This document shows, in pieces, positions 36,755 to 45,264 of a DNA stretch of 64,000 nucleotides. This stretch comes from Rhizobacter sp. OV335. Lineage in GTDB: Bacteria > Pseudomonadota > Gammaproteobacteria > Burkholderiales > Burkholderiaceae_C. Under the pieces are notes generated by a model. The model did no database searches and was not told the DNA's origin. It saw only the letters and a list, made by a program, of their open reading frames with translations. The stretch lies in the NCBI RefSeq assembly GCF_900142965.1, contig NZ_FRCQ01000003.1, positions 124,001 through 188,000 of the forward strand, read 5' to 3'. Numbering within the stretch: the first letter of the stretch is position 1; each line of letters starts with the position of its first letter. Made by a program: the position numbers and the translations under genes.

Positions 36755-36961
36755 GTGCGCGCGCTGCGGCGCATCGGTTTCCGCCGCATTCCGGTGCGCC
36801 GGCCGAGCGACAAGGAAGGCCTGCACTACATGGCGCTGAAGGCGCCGGGCGTGGAGGTCGATGCCCTGGCGGTGCTGATCGACCACAACCGGCGCGAGGA
36901 CCAGCCGATCGATTTCGAGCCGGATCCGGACCTGGCCGCATGCGAAGGGGGCGAGACATGA
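36755..36961 (+). CDS. Small basic/acidic protein of unknown function, divergent from sctD
   Basis: A 68-residue ORF from GTG 36755. The frame is open further upstream without a better start, so the true N-terminus is uncertain. Its first half is very basic (ALRRIGFRRIPVRRPSDK) and the second half acidic (REDQPIDFEPDPDL). No family is recognised. Its stop overlaps the ATG of the next gene (ATGA at 36958-36961), which supports translation. It lies 53 bases from the divergent sctD start and may be a small T3SS-associated factor or the remnant of a longer gene. Confidence 0.5.
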   Translation: MRALRRIGFRRIPVRRPSDKEGLHYMALKAPGVEVDALAVLIDHNRREDQPIDFEPDPDLAACEGGET

Positions 36962-38124
36962 GCGAATCGTCGGACGGACGCCGGCGCGTCGCCGAAATCC
37001 ATGCCGCGCAGCGGGCCGCGCAAGTGCAGCGCTACCGTGTTTCGGGCGGAGAGCCGGTGGTGGATCGTGGGGGCGAGCACGACCCGGTTCCGGAGATCGA
37101 GCCCTGCAGGGTGCCGTGGCCGGCTCCGCTGGCGTCGGCGCAAGCGGGGCCTGCGCCGGAAGCGAGCTTGCTGTCATCGTTGCGCCAGGCCATTGCCGGC
37201 GAGACCTGGCAGATCGCGCCTCGGACGGCCGAGCCCGAGCCGGCGCCGGCGGGGCCGTCGACAACGACGCGCGCCGAACCCCCGGCCGAGCCGCGACAGC
37301 CGCCCGACGACGATGCCGGAGAGTCCGTGCCGCGCGAGCTTGCGCCGGCGCCGCTGCCCTTGCCGGGCCCGCCACCGCGGACGCCGACCGATTCGCACAC
37401 GCGGTCGAACGCAGCGATGGCGGCCTTCGAAGCGGGCCTGCGCGAGGCGGCACCGCCGAGTTCGCGGCCGGCGTTGCCGCCGGACGAATTGCCTCGTCAT
37501 GAGGACCCTGAAACCTGGCCGGCGGTTGAGGGCGATGACGCTGTCCGGCCCGAACTGCGGGCGCAGGAGCCGATGCCGGCTGACCCGATGGCGAACGAGG
37601 TGGCGCTCACCTTCGCCGCGGGTGCGCGCGAGATGGCGGCGTTGCCGGCGGTGTCGCTGCCGCTGCCCTCCGGGCGGCGTCTTGAGCTCCCGGTGCCGGA
37701 ACGTCAGGTGCCCGCCGGCGACGCCGGGCAAGCCCGGCAGATGACGAGCCTGCCTGCAACGAGCACGGCATCGCAGCCGGTCGCACCGACACCGACGCGG
37801 CAACCGCAGCCGCAACCACATGAGTCGCGGCCACCGCAGATGGCACCGCGGGCCGCCCCGGCGGGCCCCGACGACGCAGCGATGGCCTTCGACGCGGGCG
37901 CGCGGGAAGTGGCCTCGCTGCCGGTGCGGCCGCCGGCAGTGCGACCGCGCGCCGAAGCTCCCATCGAGGCTGAGGGCCAGGAGCGGCTCGAAGTGCCCGG
38001 CGAAGCGTCCAGCGAAGAGGATGCGCCTGAAGGGAGCGATGCGCTCCTGGCGGCGCAGCAGGCCCTCGATGAGCGGCTGGCCCAGCTGACGTTTCGGGGC
38101 GTCGTCGCGAACGGCGTCGGCTAG
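36958..38124 (+). CDS. Pro-rich repeat protein of unknown function beside the T3SS-like genes
   Basis: A 388-residue, largely disordered-looking protein rich in Pro, Ala, Glu and Arg. Three imperfect repeats of the form A-x-AF-x-AG-x-RE-x-A, each followed by a Pro-rich stretch, are encoded near 37405-37449, 37590-37637 and 37873-37916. The C-terminal 30 residues are predicted helical (ALLAAQQALDERLAQL). There are no membrane segments, Cys clusters or catalytic motifs. A needle-length ruler (SctP-like) or secreted effector would suit the position, but the typical SctP C-terminal substrate-switch domain is not visible. Function is unassigned. Confidence 0.6.
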   Translation: MSESSDGRRRVAEIHAAQRAAQVQRYRVSGGEPVVDRGGEHDPVPEIEPCRVPWPAPLASAQAGPAPEASLLSSLRQAIAGETWQIAPRTAEPEPAPAGPSTTTRAEPPAEPRQPPDDDAGESVPRELAPAPLPLPGPPPRTPTDSHTRSNAAMAAFEAGLREAAPPSSRPALPPDELPRHEDPETWPAVEGDDAVRPELRAQEPMPADPMANEVALTFAAGAREMAALPAVSLPLPSGRRLELPVPERQVPAGDAGQARQMTSLPATSTASQPVAPTPTRQPQPQPHESRPPQMAPRAAPAGPDDAAMAFDAGAREVASLPVRPPAVRPRAEAPIEAEGQERLEVPGEASSEEDAPEGSDALLAAQQALDERLAQLTFRGVVANGVG

Positions 38125-38127
38125 GGT

Positions 38128-39063
38128 CTAGGCCAGCTGCGGTGCCAGCTGCGCGGGCGACCAGCGCAGCGGCAGCGCACCCGGGCGCCACACGCCAGCC
38201 TCGACACGCAGCCGCAGCAGCCGCTGCGCGCCCTCGAAGGCCGGCAGCTCGGCAGCGTCCCACACCAGTTCGGCATCGCCGGTGAGCTGCAGCAGGTCGC
38301 CGCGTTCGTAGTCGATGAACAGCAGCCCGGCGTGCGGGTGCGCGGCGATGTTGCCCAGCGTGTTGAAGAGGCGGTTGCCGCGGTAGTCGGGCACCGTCAG
38401 CACGCTGCGCCCGTCGACGGTGTCGACCCGCACGAAGCCCGGCCGCCCGCCGCGATGCGAGACGTCCACGCCATCGGCACCGGCATGGCCGCGCGCATGC
38501 GGCGACGCCGATGCGATGAACAGCGTGTCGGCGCCCCGCACCAGCGCGGCCGCCTCGGCGCTCAGCAGCGTGCCTTCCGGACGGCCCGGCAACGCGGCGG
38601 CGTCCACGCGCCGCGGCGCGCGCCCTTGGATGTACTGCGGGCAGTTGCCGAAGCTCTGGTCGACCTCCACGTCGATGCGCTGCGCGTCCAGCTGCGTCAC
38701 GGTGCCGTTCAGCCGGTTGCGGCGCCGGGTGTGCGGCTCCAGGCCGAGCAGGCCGATCGGATCGCCCACCGCCAGGTGCTGCGACAGCGGATCGGCCGCA
38801 TCGCGCGGCGCGCGGATGCGCAGGTGCCGGGCGTCCTGGGCGTCGATGAAACCGGGCGCGCCCGCCAGCACCGAGGCCCAGGGCCGGCGCAGCGCGTCCA
38901 GGCTGCCGACGAACAGCGTCGGCAGCTGCGCGAAGAACTGCTGGTGCTGCAGCGGCATCGCGTCGCGCAGCATGCGTGGCGCGAAGCCGTCGACCAGCGC
39001 GCGCGTGCCGGCGCGTTGCTGTACCGCCAGCTCGCCGGCGTGGAAGAGAGGGGTGTCGTTCAT
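38128..39063 (-). CDS. Pyridoxamine 5'-phosphate oxidase-family (flavin-binding) protein
   Basis: A 311-residue protein with a split-barrel PNPOx-like fold. Recognisable pieces are FFAQLPTLFVGSLDALRRPWAS near residue 42, the GNCPQYIQGRAP motif, and RLFNTLGNIAAHPHAGLLFIDY in the second half. It probably binds FMN. Members of this two-module subfamily often sit with flavin reductases or ferredoxin reductases, but none is adjacent. It is convergent with the repeat protein and divergent from the M28 peptidase. Confidence 0.82.
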   Translation of the reverse strand: MNDTPLFHAGELAVQQRAGTRALVDGFAPRMLRDAMPLQHQQFFAQLPTLFVGSLDALRRPWASVLAGAPGFIDAQDARHLRIRAPRDAADPLSQHLAVGDPIGLLGLEPHTRRRNRLNGTVTQLDAQRIDVEVDQSFGNCPQYIQGRAPRRVDAAALPGRPEGTLLSAEAAALVRGADTLFIASASPHARGHAGADGVDVSHRGGRPGFVRVDTVDGRSVLTVPDYRGNRLFNTLGNIAAHPHAGLLFIDYERGDLLQLTGDAELVWDAAELPAFEGAQRLLRLRVEAGVWRPGALPLRWSPAQLAPQLA

Positions 39064-39198
39064 GGTACGGGTCCGTCGGGGTCGAGTTCCGAACGATAGG
39101 CCGTCGCGGCGCTCAACGGAATCCGTCCGGCGCGCAAGGGACCCTTCCGGCGCGCGGAATGGCGAGAATGCGCGGCTGGATCGATCACTCCCCCTGAC

Positions 39199-40578
39199 AT
39201 GGATTCCACGATGAAGCTGATTCGCCTGAGCCTGCTGGCCTTGTGTTCGATCGCGGGGGCCGCGCAGGCGGCGCCCGACCCGGCTCCCTCTCCTGCACCG
39301 TTTCCCGATCAGCCGGCCTTGCGCGAGATCGCCGCCGCCGTCAGCGCCGACGAGCTGCGCAGCACCATCACCCGCCTGGTCGGGTTCGGCACGCGCCACA
39401 CCGCGTCGGACACCACGTCGCCGACGCGCGGCATCGGTGCCGCCCGCCGCTGGGTGCAGTCGCGCTTCACCGCGATCTCGCGCGACTGCGGCGGCTGCCT
39501 TCAGGTCGCGACGCCGTCGCAGACCTTCACCGGCCCGCGCCTGCCGCAGCCGACCGAGGTGATGGACATCGTCGCGGTGCAGCGCGGCACCGGCGATCCG
39601 CAGCGGGTGATCGTGATCACCGGGCACCTCGATTCGCGCGTCAGCGACGTGATGGACGTGACCAGCGACGCGCCCGGCGCGAACGACGATGCCTCGGGCG
39701 TCGCCGCGCTGATGGAAGCGGCGCGCGTGCTGTCGAAATACAAGTTCCGCGCGACCCTCGTCTATGCCGCGCTGTCGGGCGAGGAGCAGGGCCTGTACGG
39801 CGGCAAGGTGCTGGTCGACCATGCCAAGGTCGAAGGCTGGCAGGTGCAGGCCGACCTGAACAACGACATCGTCGGCAACAGCCACGGCCAGGACGGCGTG
39901 CACGACAACGGCACGCTGCGCGTGTTCTCCGAAGGCACCAAGGCGGTCGAGACGCCGGCGCAGGCGGGCAAGCGCCGCTACAACGGTGGCGAGGTCGATT
40001 CGCCGTCGCGCAACATCGCACGATTCATGGCGACGCTGTCGGAGCGCTACCTGACCAACCTGCGCGTGCAGATGGTCTACCGCACCGACCGCTACGGCCG
40101 CGGCGGCGACCAGGTGCCGTTCCTCGATGCAGGCATCCCGGCGGTGCGCGTGACCGAGGCGCACGAGGACTACACGCGCCAGCACCAGGACCTGCGCACC
40201 GAGGGCGGCATCGCGTACGGCGACACGATCGACGGGGTCGATTTTCCGTACCTCGCGCAGGTGACGCGGCTGAACGCGGTGACGCTGGCCGCGATGGCGA
40301 ATGCGCCGATGCCGCCGAAGGGCGTGTCGATCGCCGGGGCGGTGACGCCGGACACCACCGTCAAGTGGCAGGCGCAGGCGGGGGTGTCGGGCTGGCGCGT
40401 GTGGTGGCGCGAGACGACCGCGCCGCAGTGGCAGCACAGCCGCTTCGTCGCGGGCGATGCGACGCAGCTGGTGCTGAAGAATGTCGTGATCGACGACTGG
40501 TTCTTCGGGGTGTCGGCGGTGTCGGCCGATGGGTATGAATCGCCGGTGGTGTTTCCGGGGGATCCGGGCGCGTTCTGA
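39199..40578 (+). CDS. Secreted M28-family zinc aminopeptidase
   Basis: A 459-residue exported peptidase. A Sec signal peptide (about residues 5-24, LIRLSLLALCSIAGAAQA) precedes the catalytic domain. The likely zinc ligands lie in VITGHLDSR (His), GANDDASGVAALMEAA (bridging Asp), SGEEQGLYG (catalytic Glu and ligand), DLNNDIVGN (Asp) and TEAHEDY (His). A C-terminal beta-sandwich region of about 90 residues follows. ATG 39211 is an alternative start four codons in. It probably releases N-terminal amino acids from peptides outside the cytoplasm. Confidence 0.9.
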   Translation: MDSTMKLIRLSLLALCSIAGAAQAAPDPAPSPAPFPDQPALREIAAAVSADELRSTITRLVGFGTRHTASDTTSPTRGIGAARRWVQSRFTAISRDCGGCLQVATPSQTFTGPRLPQPTEVMDIVAVQRGTGDPQRVIVITGHLDSRVSDVMDVTSDAPGANDDASGVAALMEAARVLSKYKFRATLVYAALSGEEQGLYGGKVLVDHAKVEGWQVQADLNNDIVGNSHGQDGVHDNGTLRVFSEGTKAVETPAQAGKRRYNGGEVDSPSRNIARFMATLSERYLTNLRVQMVYRTDRYGRGGDQVPFLDAGIPAVRVTEAHEDYTRQHQDLRTEGGIAYGDTIDGVDFPYLAQVTRLNAVTLAAMANAPMPPKGVSIAGAVTPDTTVKWQAQAGVSGWRVWWRETTAPQWQHSRFVAGDATQLVLKNVVIDDWFFGVSAVSADGYESPVVFPGDPGAF

Positions 40579-40582
40579 CGGA

Positions 40583-42406
40583 TCAGGCCTCGACCGTATC
40601 AGCCCGCAGGTCCGCTGCCAGTACCTGGTTGCGCCCGCCGCGCTTGGCCTCGAGCAGCCGGTCGTCGGCGATCTTCAGCAGCTGCTCCATCGCCGCCAGC
40701 TCGGCGAGCGAATCGGCGACGCCGGCCGAGAAGGTGTTGCTGCGCAGCGTGCCGGTGTCGAACTGGAACACCTCGTCGCGCCACGCACTCAGCAGCGCCT
40801 CGACCTTGCGCTGCGCCGCCGCTGCGTCGGTGCGCGGCATCAGCAGGCAGAACTCCTCGCCGCCGAAGCGGAACGCGATGTCGCTGCGCCGCCCGTGCGC
40901 GATCAGCAGCGCGCCGAACGCCGCCAGCAGCTTGTCGCCGGCGACGTGGCCGTGCCGGTCGTTCACCGACTTGAAATGGTCCAGGTCGATGATCGCGACC
41001 GCCAGCGGCTGCTGCTCGCGCTGCGCGAGCGCCAGCATCTGCGGCAGCACGTCGTTCAGGTGGCGGCGGTTGAACAGCCCGGTCAGGAAGTCGCGCGTGG
41101 CCTGCTGGCGCAACTCGGCCTGCAGCGCCTCGACCTCGTCGATCTTCTGCGACAGCTGCTGGTTGATGGCCTCCAGCTCGGCCTTCGCGCGCTCGGTGCT
41201 GCGCCGCCGCGCTTCGATCTCGTCGAGGTTCTGCTGCAGCCGGCGCAGCTCGGTCTGCAGCGAGGCGGCCTGGTAGCGCGCCCGCGAGGCCAGCTGCGCG
41301 CGCTCGACGTGCAGCGCCTGCCACAGGCGCAGCGAGGCCAGCGACTGCGCCGCATGGCCGAGCCGCTCGTGGGTGTCGGCCATCGCCTGGTGGAACAGGC
41401 AGCGCACGCGCAGGCTCAGGCCCTCGGCCGCGGTGTTCAGCACCGCCGGCTGGGCCTGTGCGAGCAGCGCGGCAGCCTGCGGCAGCAGGTCGCGCGCGGC
41501 CATCACCTCGGCGGTGGCGACGACCAGCGTGATGCGCTCGTCGGGCAGCTTGATGCCGGTCCTGTCCTGCGACGCGCGCTCGATCAGCTCGGCGCCGAGC
41601 GCGGTGTTGCCGGCGCGCAGCGCGGCGATCGCCATCGTCTCGAAGTTCGGGTTGGTGCTGCCGCGCCCGCTCGCATCGGTCGGCAGCGCGAGCAGCCGCT
41701 CGACATCGCCCAGCGCATCGGCGGCCCGCTCGAGGTTGGTCAGGCAGATCACCCGGTTGATCAGCAGCACGCTGAGCAGCCGCGGGTTGTCGAGCCGCGC
41801 GTAGCGGGCGATGCCCTCCTCGACGTAGCTGAGCGCCTGGTGGTAGTCGCCGAGCTGGATCAGCTCGTGCGCGAGGTTGCAGTACAGCACCACCTCGAAG
41901 CCGTTGCCGCGCGCCGGGCGCGACTCGTTCAGCGCCTGGAACATGTACGCGAAGGCCTGTTCCGACTGACCGAGCGACGCGTAGCAGCCGGCGATCACGT
42001 TCAGCAGCAGGCCGAGCTCGTCGTGCTTCAGCACCGCGAGGCCCTCAGCGCGCAACGGCAGCGCGCGCGCCAGCGATTCGCGGTACTTGCCCTCGCGCCA
42101 CAGGCAGCGCGCGATGCCGACCTCGGCCAGCAGGTGGCCGGCGCGGTCTTGCGTGGCGTCGAAGCAGCGGTCGGCCTCGGCCAGCTCGCCGGCGGCTTCG
42201 AGCGGGGTCGAATACCAGATCAGGTGCAGCCCGCGCACCAGCCGGGCCCAGCCCTCGGCGGCCTGGTCGCCGTGCGCGAGGCTGCGCTCGAGCGCCTGGT
42301 CGGCCAGCGCGATGCACCGGCGCGAGTCGCTGTACAGCAGCCGCCACGCGCGGCGCGCGGTGGCCAGCGCGGTGGACGTCGATCGTCGGATGGGCGGCGC
42401 TTTCAT
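40583..42406 (-). CDS. TPR-linked diguanylate cyclase
   Basis: A 607-residue soluble protein. Residues 15-390 are TPR-like helical pairs, then a coiled coil (about 385-445, rich in Gln/Glu/Arg) leads to the GGDEF domain (RDFLTGLFNRRHLND). The active site is FGGEEF, and RRSD five residues before it is an intact inhibitory RxxD site. Such TPR-GGDEF proteins probably sense protein partners. It converges with the M28 peptidase gene, 4 bases apart, and lies 56 bases after the anti-sigma gene on the same strand. Confidence 0.88.
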   Translation of the reverse strand: MKAPPIRRSTSTALATARRAWRLLYSDSRRCIALADQALERSLAHGDQAAEGWARLVRGLHLIWYSTPLEAAGELAEADRCFDATQDRAGHLLAEVGIARCLWREGKYRESLARALPLRAEGLAVLKHDELGLLLNVIAGCYASLGQSEQAFAYMFQALNESRPARGNGFEVVLYCNLAHELIQLGDYHQALSYVEEGIARYARLDNPRLLSVLLINRVICLTNLERAADALGDVERLLALPTDASGRGSTNPNFETMAIAALRAGNTALGAELIERASQDRTGIKLPDERITLVVATAEVMAARDLLPQAAALLAQAQPAVLNTAAEGLSLRVRCLFHQAMADTHERLGHAAQSLASLRLWQALHVERAQLASRARYQAASLQTELRRLQQNLDEIEARRRSTERAKAELEAINQQLSQKIDEVEALQAELRQQATRDFLTGLFNRRHLNDVLPQMLALAQREQQPLAVAIIDLDHFKSVNDRHGHVAGDKLLAAFGALLIAHGRRSDIAFRFGGEEFCLLMPRTDAAAAQRKVEALLSAWRDEVFQFDTGTLRSNTFSAGVADSLAELAAMEQLLKIADDRLLEAKRGGRNQVLAADLRADTVEA

Positions 42407-42462
42407 GGCACCGGATTGTCATCGTTTTCGGTGACAGCCGGCATCCCCACCCTGGCGGATCG

Positions 42463-43212
42463 TCAGCGCGGGGCGCCGTCGCCGGCCGTCAGCGCCTGCA
42501 GCACGCGGGCGAGGTCCTCGGCATTGACGTCGCTGACGGCGAGCCAGGCCATGCCGTCGAACCCGGCCGCAGCGGTCTGGAAGCCGCGCCGCGCGGCCGG
42601 CGTGTCGATGGCCGGACGCTCGCGCGACGGCCAGATGAAGACGTCGATCTGGTGCGCCCGCAGCTGGTAGACCAGCACCGCGACCGGCCGGCCGCCGAGG
42701 TAGTCGATGCGGCCGCCCTGCAGCACCGCGCCGGCCGCGACCGGGTGTTGCACCGGCGGCGAGAAGTCCAGCCGCGCCGACAGCCACGGCTTGACGGTGT
42801 GCTGGTCGGTCGACGCGACGTCGATGCTGCGCTGCGCGAGGGTCGCGCGCACGTGGCTGGCGACGGCCTCGTTCAGCAGCAGGTCGCTCGCGCTCGGGGC
42901 CAGCGCCATCTGCAGCCCCCAGGCCAGGACCAGCGAGCACAGCGCGCCGGCACCGGCGATCCGCCAGGTGAACGACGGCAGCCAGCGCGGCTGGTGCGGC
43001 CGACGGCCCAGGTGCGCGCGCAGCGCGGCCGGCGCGGCGTGGTAGTCGGCTTGCAGGCGCACCGCGCGGCTCAGCTCGCGCAGCTGCTCGGTGTGCTGCC
43101 GCAGCGCGGCATCGCGCTCGACGAGCGCCTCGGCCTCCAGCTGCGTGGCGAGGTCGAGCTCGCCGTCGATGAAGGCGTTCAGTGCCTGAGGCGTGGCATC
43201 GAAGCGGCTCAT
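42463..43212 (-). CDS. Anti-sigma factor (transmembrane, zinc-site not visible)
   Basis: A 249-residue protein coupled to an ECF sigma gene by a 4-base overlap (43209-43212). The N-terminal 75 residues are the helical sigma-binding region (LNAFIDGELDLATQLEAEAL) without the HxxxCxxC zinc motif. One transmembrane helix spans about residues 80-103. The remainder is a periplasmic domain with GRIDYLGGRPVAVLVYQLR, reminiscent of RskA/ChrR-like sensory tails but not identifiable. It is expected to hold the sigma factor at the membrane until an envelope signal arrives. Confidence 0.8.
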   Translation of the reverse strand: MSRFDATPQALNAFIDGELDLATQLEAEALVERDAALRQHTEQLRELSRAVRLQADYHAAPAALRAHLGRRPHQPRWLPSFTWRIAGAGALCSLVLAWGLQMALAPSASDLLLNEAVASHVRATLAQRSIDVASTDQHTVKPWLSARLDFSPPVQHPVAAGAVLQGGRIDYLGGRPVAVLVYQLRAHQIDVFIWPSRERPAIDTPAARRGFQTAAAGFDGMAWLAVSDVNAEDLARVLQALTAGDGAPR

Positions 43213-43799
43213 GCGCCATCTCCCCCGCGCGCCGCCCGCGGCACCGGCCGCAGCACGGCGGTGCGTGGCCGCGCGGCCGGCTGCAAGGCCTCGCGCAGCA
43301 ACGCGCGGGCGCGCGACAGCCGCGACATCACGGTGCCGATCGGAATGTCGGCGATGCGGGCGATGTCGCGGTACGACAGGTCTTCGAGTTCGCGCAGCAC
43401 CAGCACCTCCCGGAAGTCGATCGGCAACGCGGCGATGGCCTGGTTCAGCCGCACGCGGTCGGCGTTGCGCAGTGCGGTCTCCAGCGGCTCGTCGGCCGAC
43501 GGCGCGGCGGCCTCGGGCATCGCGTCGCCGTCGCCGACATGCACCAGCTCGGCCGGCCGGTTCTCGCGCAGCCAGGCGTAGCAGCTGTGGCGCACGACGG
43601 TCAGCAGCCACGGCCGCGCCTGCTCGCCGCGGAACGACGCGAAGTAGTGCATCGCGCGCAGGCAGGCCTCCTGCACGACGTCCTGCGCGTCGTGGTCGTT
43701 GCGCGTCAGCCAGCGCGCGAGGTTGTAGGCCGCATCGAGGTGCGGCAGCGCGAAGCGCTCGAAGCGTTGGCGGGTGTCATCGTCGTCCACCGAGGGCAT
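43209..43799 (-). CDS. ECF-type RNA polymerase sigma factor
   Basis: A 196-residue sigma-70 family factor. Region 2 (about residues 18-85) contains NDHDAQDVVQEACLRAM and WLLTVVRHSCYAWLR. Region 4 (about 118-170) contains LPIDFREVLVLRELEDLSYRD and IADIPIGTVMSRLSRARALL. A Pro/Arg-rich tail follows. The pairing with an anti-sigma factor and divergence from an exported phosphoesterase/cupredoxin pair suggest those genes are part of its regulon. Confidence 0.9.
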   Translation of the reverse strand: MPSVDDDDTRQRFERFALPHLDAAYNLARWLTRNDHDAQDVVQEACLRAMHYFASFRGEQARPWLLTVVRHSCYAWLRENRPAELVHVGDGDAMPEAAAPSADEPLETALRNADRVRLNQAIAALPIDFREVLVLRELEDLSYRDIARIADIPIGTVMSRLSRARALLREALQPAARPRTAVLRPVPRAARGGDGA

Positions 43800-43815
43800 A
43801 CCGGTCTGCGGCCGG

Positions 43816-43825
43816 TTTTATTCCC
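43816..43825 (-). promoter_or_regulatory. Candidate ECF promoter element
   Basis: On the minus strand the sequence GGGAATAAAA lies 17-26 bases before the sigma gene. This motif is common directly upstream of ECF sigma operons and would fit self-activation, but the -10 element cannot be fixed by eye. The opposite strand of this 111-base gap must also drive the metallophosphoesterase gene. Confidence 0.3.
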
Positions 43826-43910
43826 GATGTCGAGTGATTCGCTCGGCGAGGAATTTCGGCCGGCCCAGGTCGGTAGGGCAGGGGTGTTCCATCCACCAGC
43901 AGGAGGGCTC

Positions 43911-44801
43911 ATGGCCTCATCGAATCGCAGGGATTTTCTTCGCCTCGCCGGTCTGGGCGGCGTGGTGTTCGCGTCCGGCTGCGCCGGCACGGCCGGGCGC
44001 CCCTTGGCCGACGACTTCTACTTCGTGCAGTTGTCGGACACGCACTGGGGCTTCGAGGGCGCGCCGAACCCGGATGCGCGCGGCACGCTGCCGAAGGCGA
44101 TCGCCGCGGTGAATGCGCTGGTTGACGGTGGCGCCGGTGGTGGCCCGGACTTCGTCGTCTTCACCGGCGACCTGACCCACACCACCGACGACCCGGCCGA
44201 GCGGCGCCGGCGGCTGCGCGAATTCCGCGAGCTCGCCGGCACGCTGGAGGTGCCGGTCGTGCACTTCATGCCCGGCGAGCACGACGCGGCGCTCGACCGC
44301 GGCGAGGCCTACCGCGAGTTCTTCGGGCCGACGAGCTATGCGTTCGACCACCGCGGCGTGCACTTCATCGTGCTGGACAACGTGTCGGACCCGGGCGCGA
44401 GCGTCGGCGATGCGCAGCGCGCGTGGCTGGCCGACGACCTGAAGCGCCGGCCGGTCGACGCGCCGATCGTCGTCTTCACGCACCGCCCGCTGTTCGACCT
44501 GGCGCCGGCCTGGGACTGGGCGACGCGCGACGGCGCGCAGGTGATCGAGCTGCTGATGCCGCACCCGAACGTGACGGTGTTCTACGGCCACATCCACCAG
44601 GAGCACCACGCGACGACCGGGCACATCGCGCACCACTCGGCGAAGTCACTGATCTTCCCGTTGCCCGCGCCGGGCTCGCAGCCGCGGCGCACGCCGCTCG
44701 CGTGGGACCCGGCGCAGCCGTACCGCGGGCTGGGCTTTCGCGAGGTGGAGCGCGAGCGGGCGGCGTGGCAGATCACCGAGCTGCCGGTGGTGAAGGCATG
44801 A
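43911..44801 (+). CDS. Tat-exported metallophosphoesterase
   Basis: A 296-residue calcineurin-like phosphoesterase. A twin-arginine signal (SNRRDFLRLAGLGG) followed by ASGC suggests Tat export, perhaps with lipid attachment. The metal-binding blocks are present: VQLSDTHWG, FTGDLTH, FMPGEHDAA (where many members have GNHD), VFTHRPL and FYGHIHQEHH. The start has a strong AGGAGG 4-9 bases upstream. Its stop overlaps the next ATG, coupling it to the cupredoxin gene. The substrate is unknown; it may be a phosphoester or a nucleotide in the periplasm. Confidence 0.85.
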   Translation: MASSNRRDFLRLAGLGGVVFASGCAGTAGRPLADDFYFVQLSDTHWGFEGAPNPDARGTLPKAIAAVNALVDGGAGGGPDFVVFTGDLTHTTDDPAERRRRLREFRELAGTLEVPVVHFMPGEHDAALDRGEAYREFFGPTSYAFDHRGVHFIVLDNVSDPGASVGDAQRAWLADDLKRRPVDAPIVVFTHRPLFDLAPAWDWATRDGAQVIELLMPHPNVTVFYGHIHQEHHATTGHIAHHSAKSLIFPLPAPGSQPRRTPLAWDPAQPYRGLGFREVERERAAWQITELPVVKA

Positions 44802-45157
44802 AGCCGCCATCGAGGCGGCAGCTGTTCGCGATGACGGCGGTGCTCGCGCTGCCGGCCTGGGTGCGCGGTGCGGCGCCACGCGTGATCCCGGTCGTCGCGA
44901 AGAAGTTCGTGTTCGTGCCGGACGAGATCCGCGTGCAGGGCGGCGAGCCGGTCGTGCTCGAACTCAGCGCGCCCGAGGTGCTGATGGGCTTCAGCGCGCC
45001 GGAGCTCGGGCTGCGCGCCGACATCGTGCCGGGGCAGCCGACGCGGCTGGCGTTCACGCCGCGCAAGGCAGGGCAGTTCGCGTTCAGCTGCGACGTGTTC
45101 TGCGGCTCGGGGCACGAGGGGATGGACGGGGTGATCGTGGTTGCTGCAGAGCCGTGA
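44798..45157 (+). CDS. CuA-like cupredoxin with Met at the first His-ligand position
   Basis: A 119-residue exported cupredoxin: a signal sequence (about residues 1-24) and a domain resembling cytochrome oxidase subunit II. The ligand loop is C98-DVF-C102-GSG-H106-EG-M109, the CuA spacing of Cys, Cys, His and Met. The expected first His (usually followed by a Ser/Gly-Trp/Phe turn before P-x-L/G) is replaced by M63 in VLMGFSAPELGLRADIVPG. That would alter or abolish a normal CuA centre. It is co-translated with the metallophosphoesterase. It may be a copper or electron carrier rather than an oxidase subunit. Confidence 0.8.
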   Translation: MKPPSRRQLFAMTAVLALPAWVRGAAPRVIPVVAKKFVFVPDEIRVQGGEPVVLELSAPEVLMGFSAPELGLRADIVPGQPTRLAFTPRKAGQFAFSCDVFCGSGHEGMDGVIVVAAEP

Positions 45158-45264
45158 GTCCAGATGTCTGGGTCATGCAGCAGGCGTGGGGTTGCTGTCG
45201 CACTCCGTTAAAGTCCTCGGCTGCTGTACCACTGCGCCCCAACGTCTGAACACGAGGCCCTGCC

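Noticed and set aside
34656-38124. Flagellar rather than type III secretion genes
   Set aside because: No flagellar-type domain is visible, and an FHA-like domain before the single membrane helix is a SctD trait, not FliF.
45158-45264. Promoter or integration site for the Septu-like cassette
   Set aside because: A short CCAGA-TG-TCTGG dyad (45160-45171) and TTGCTG/TAAAGT pieces are present, but spacing is wrong for a promoter and no matching repeat was seen at the other end.
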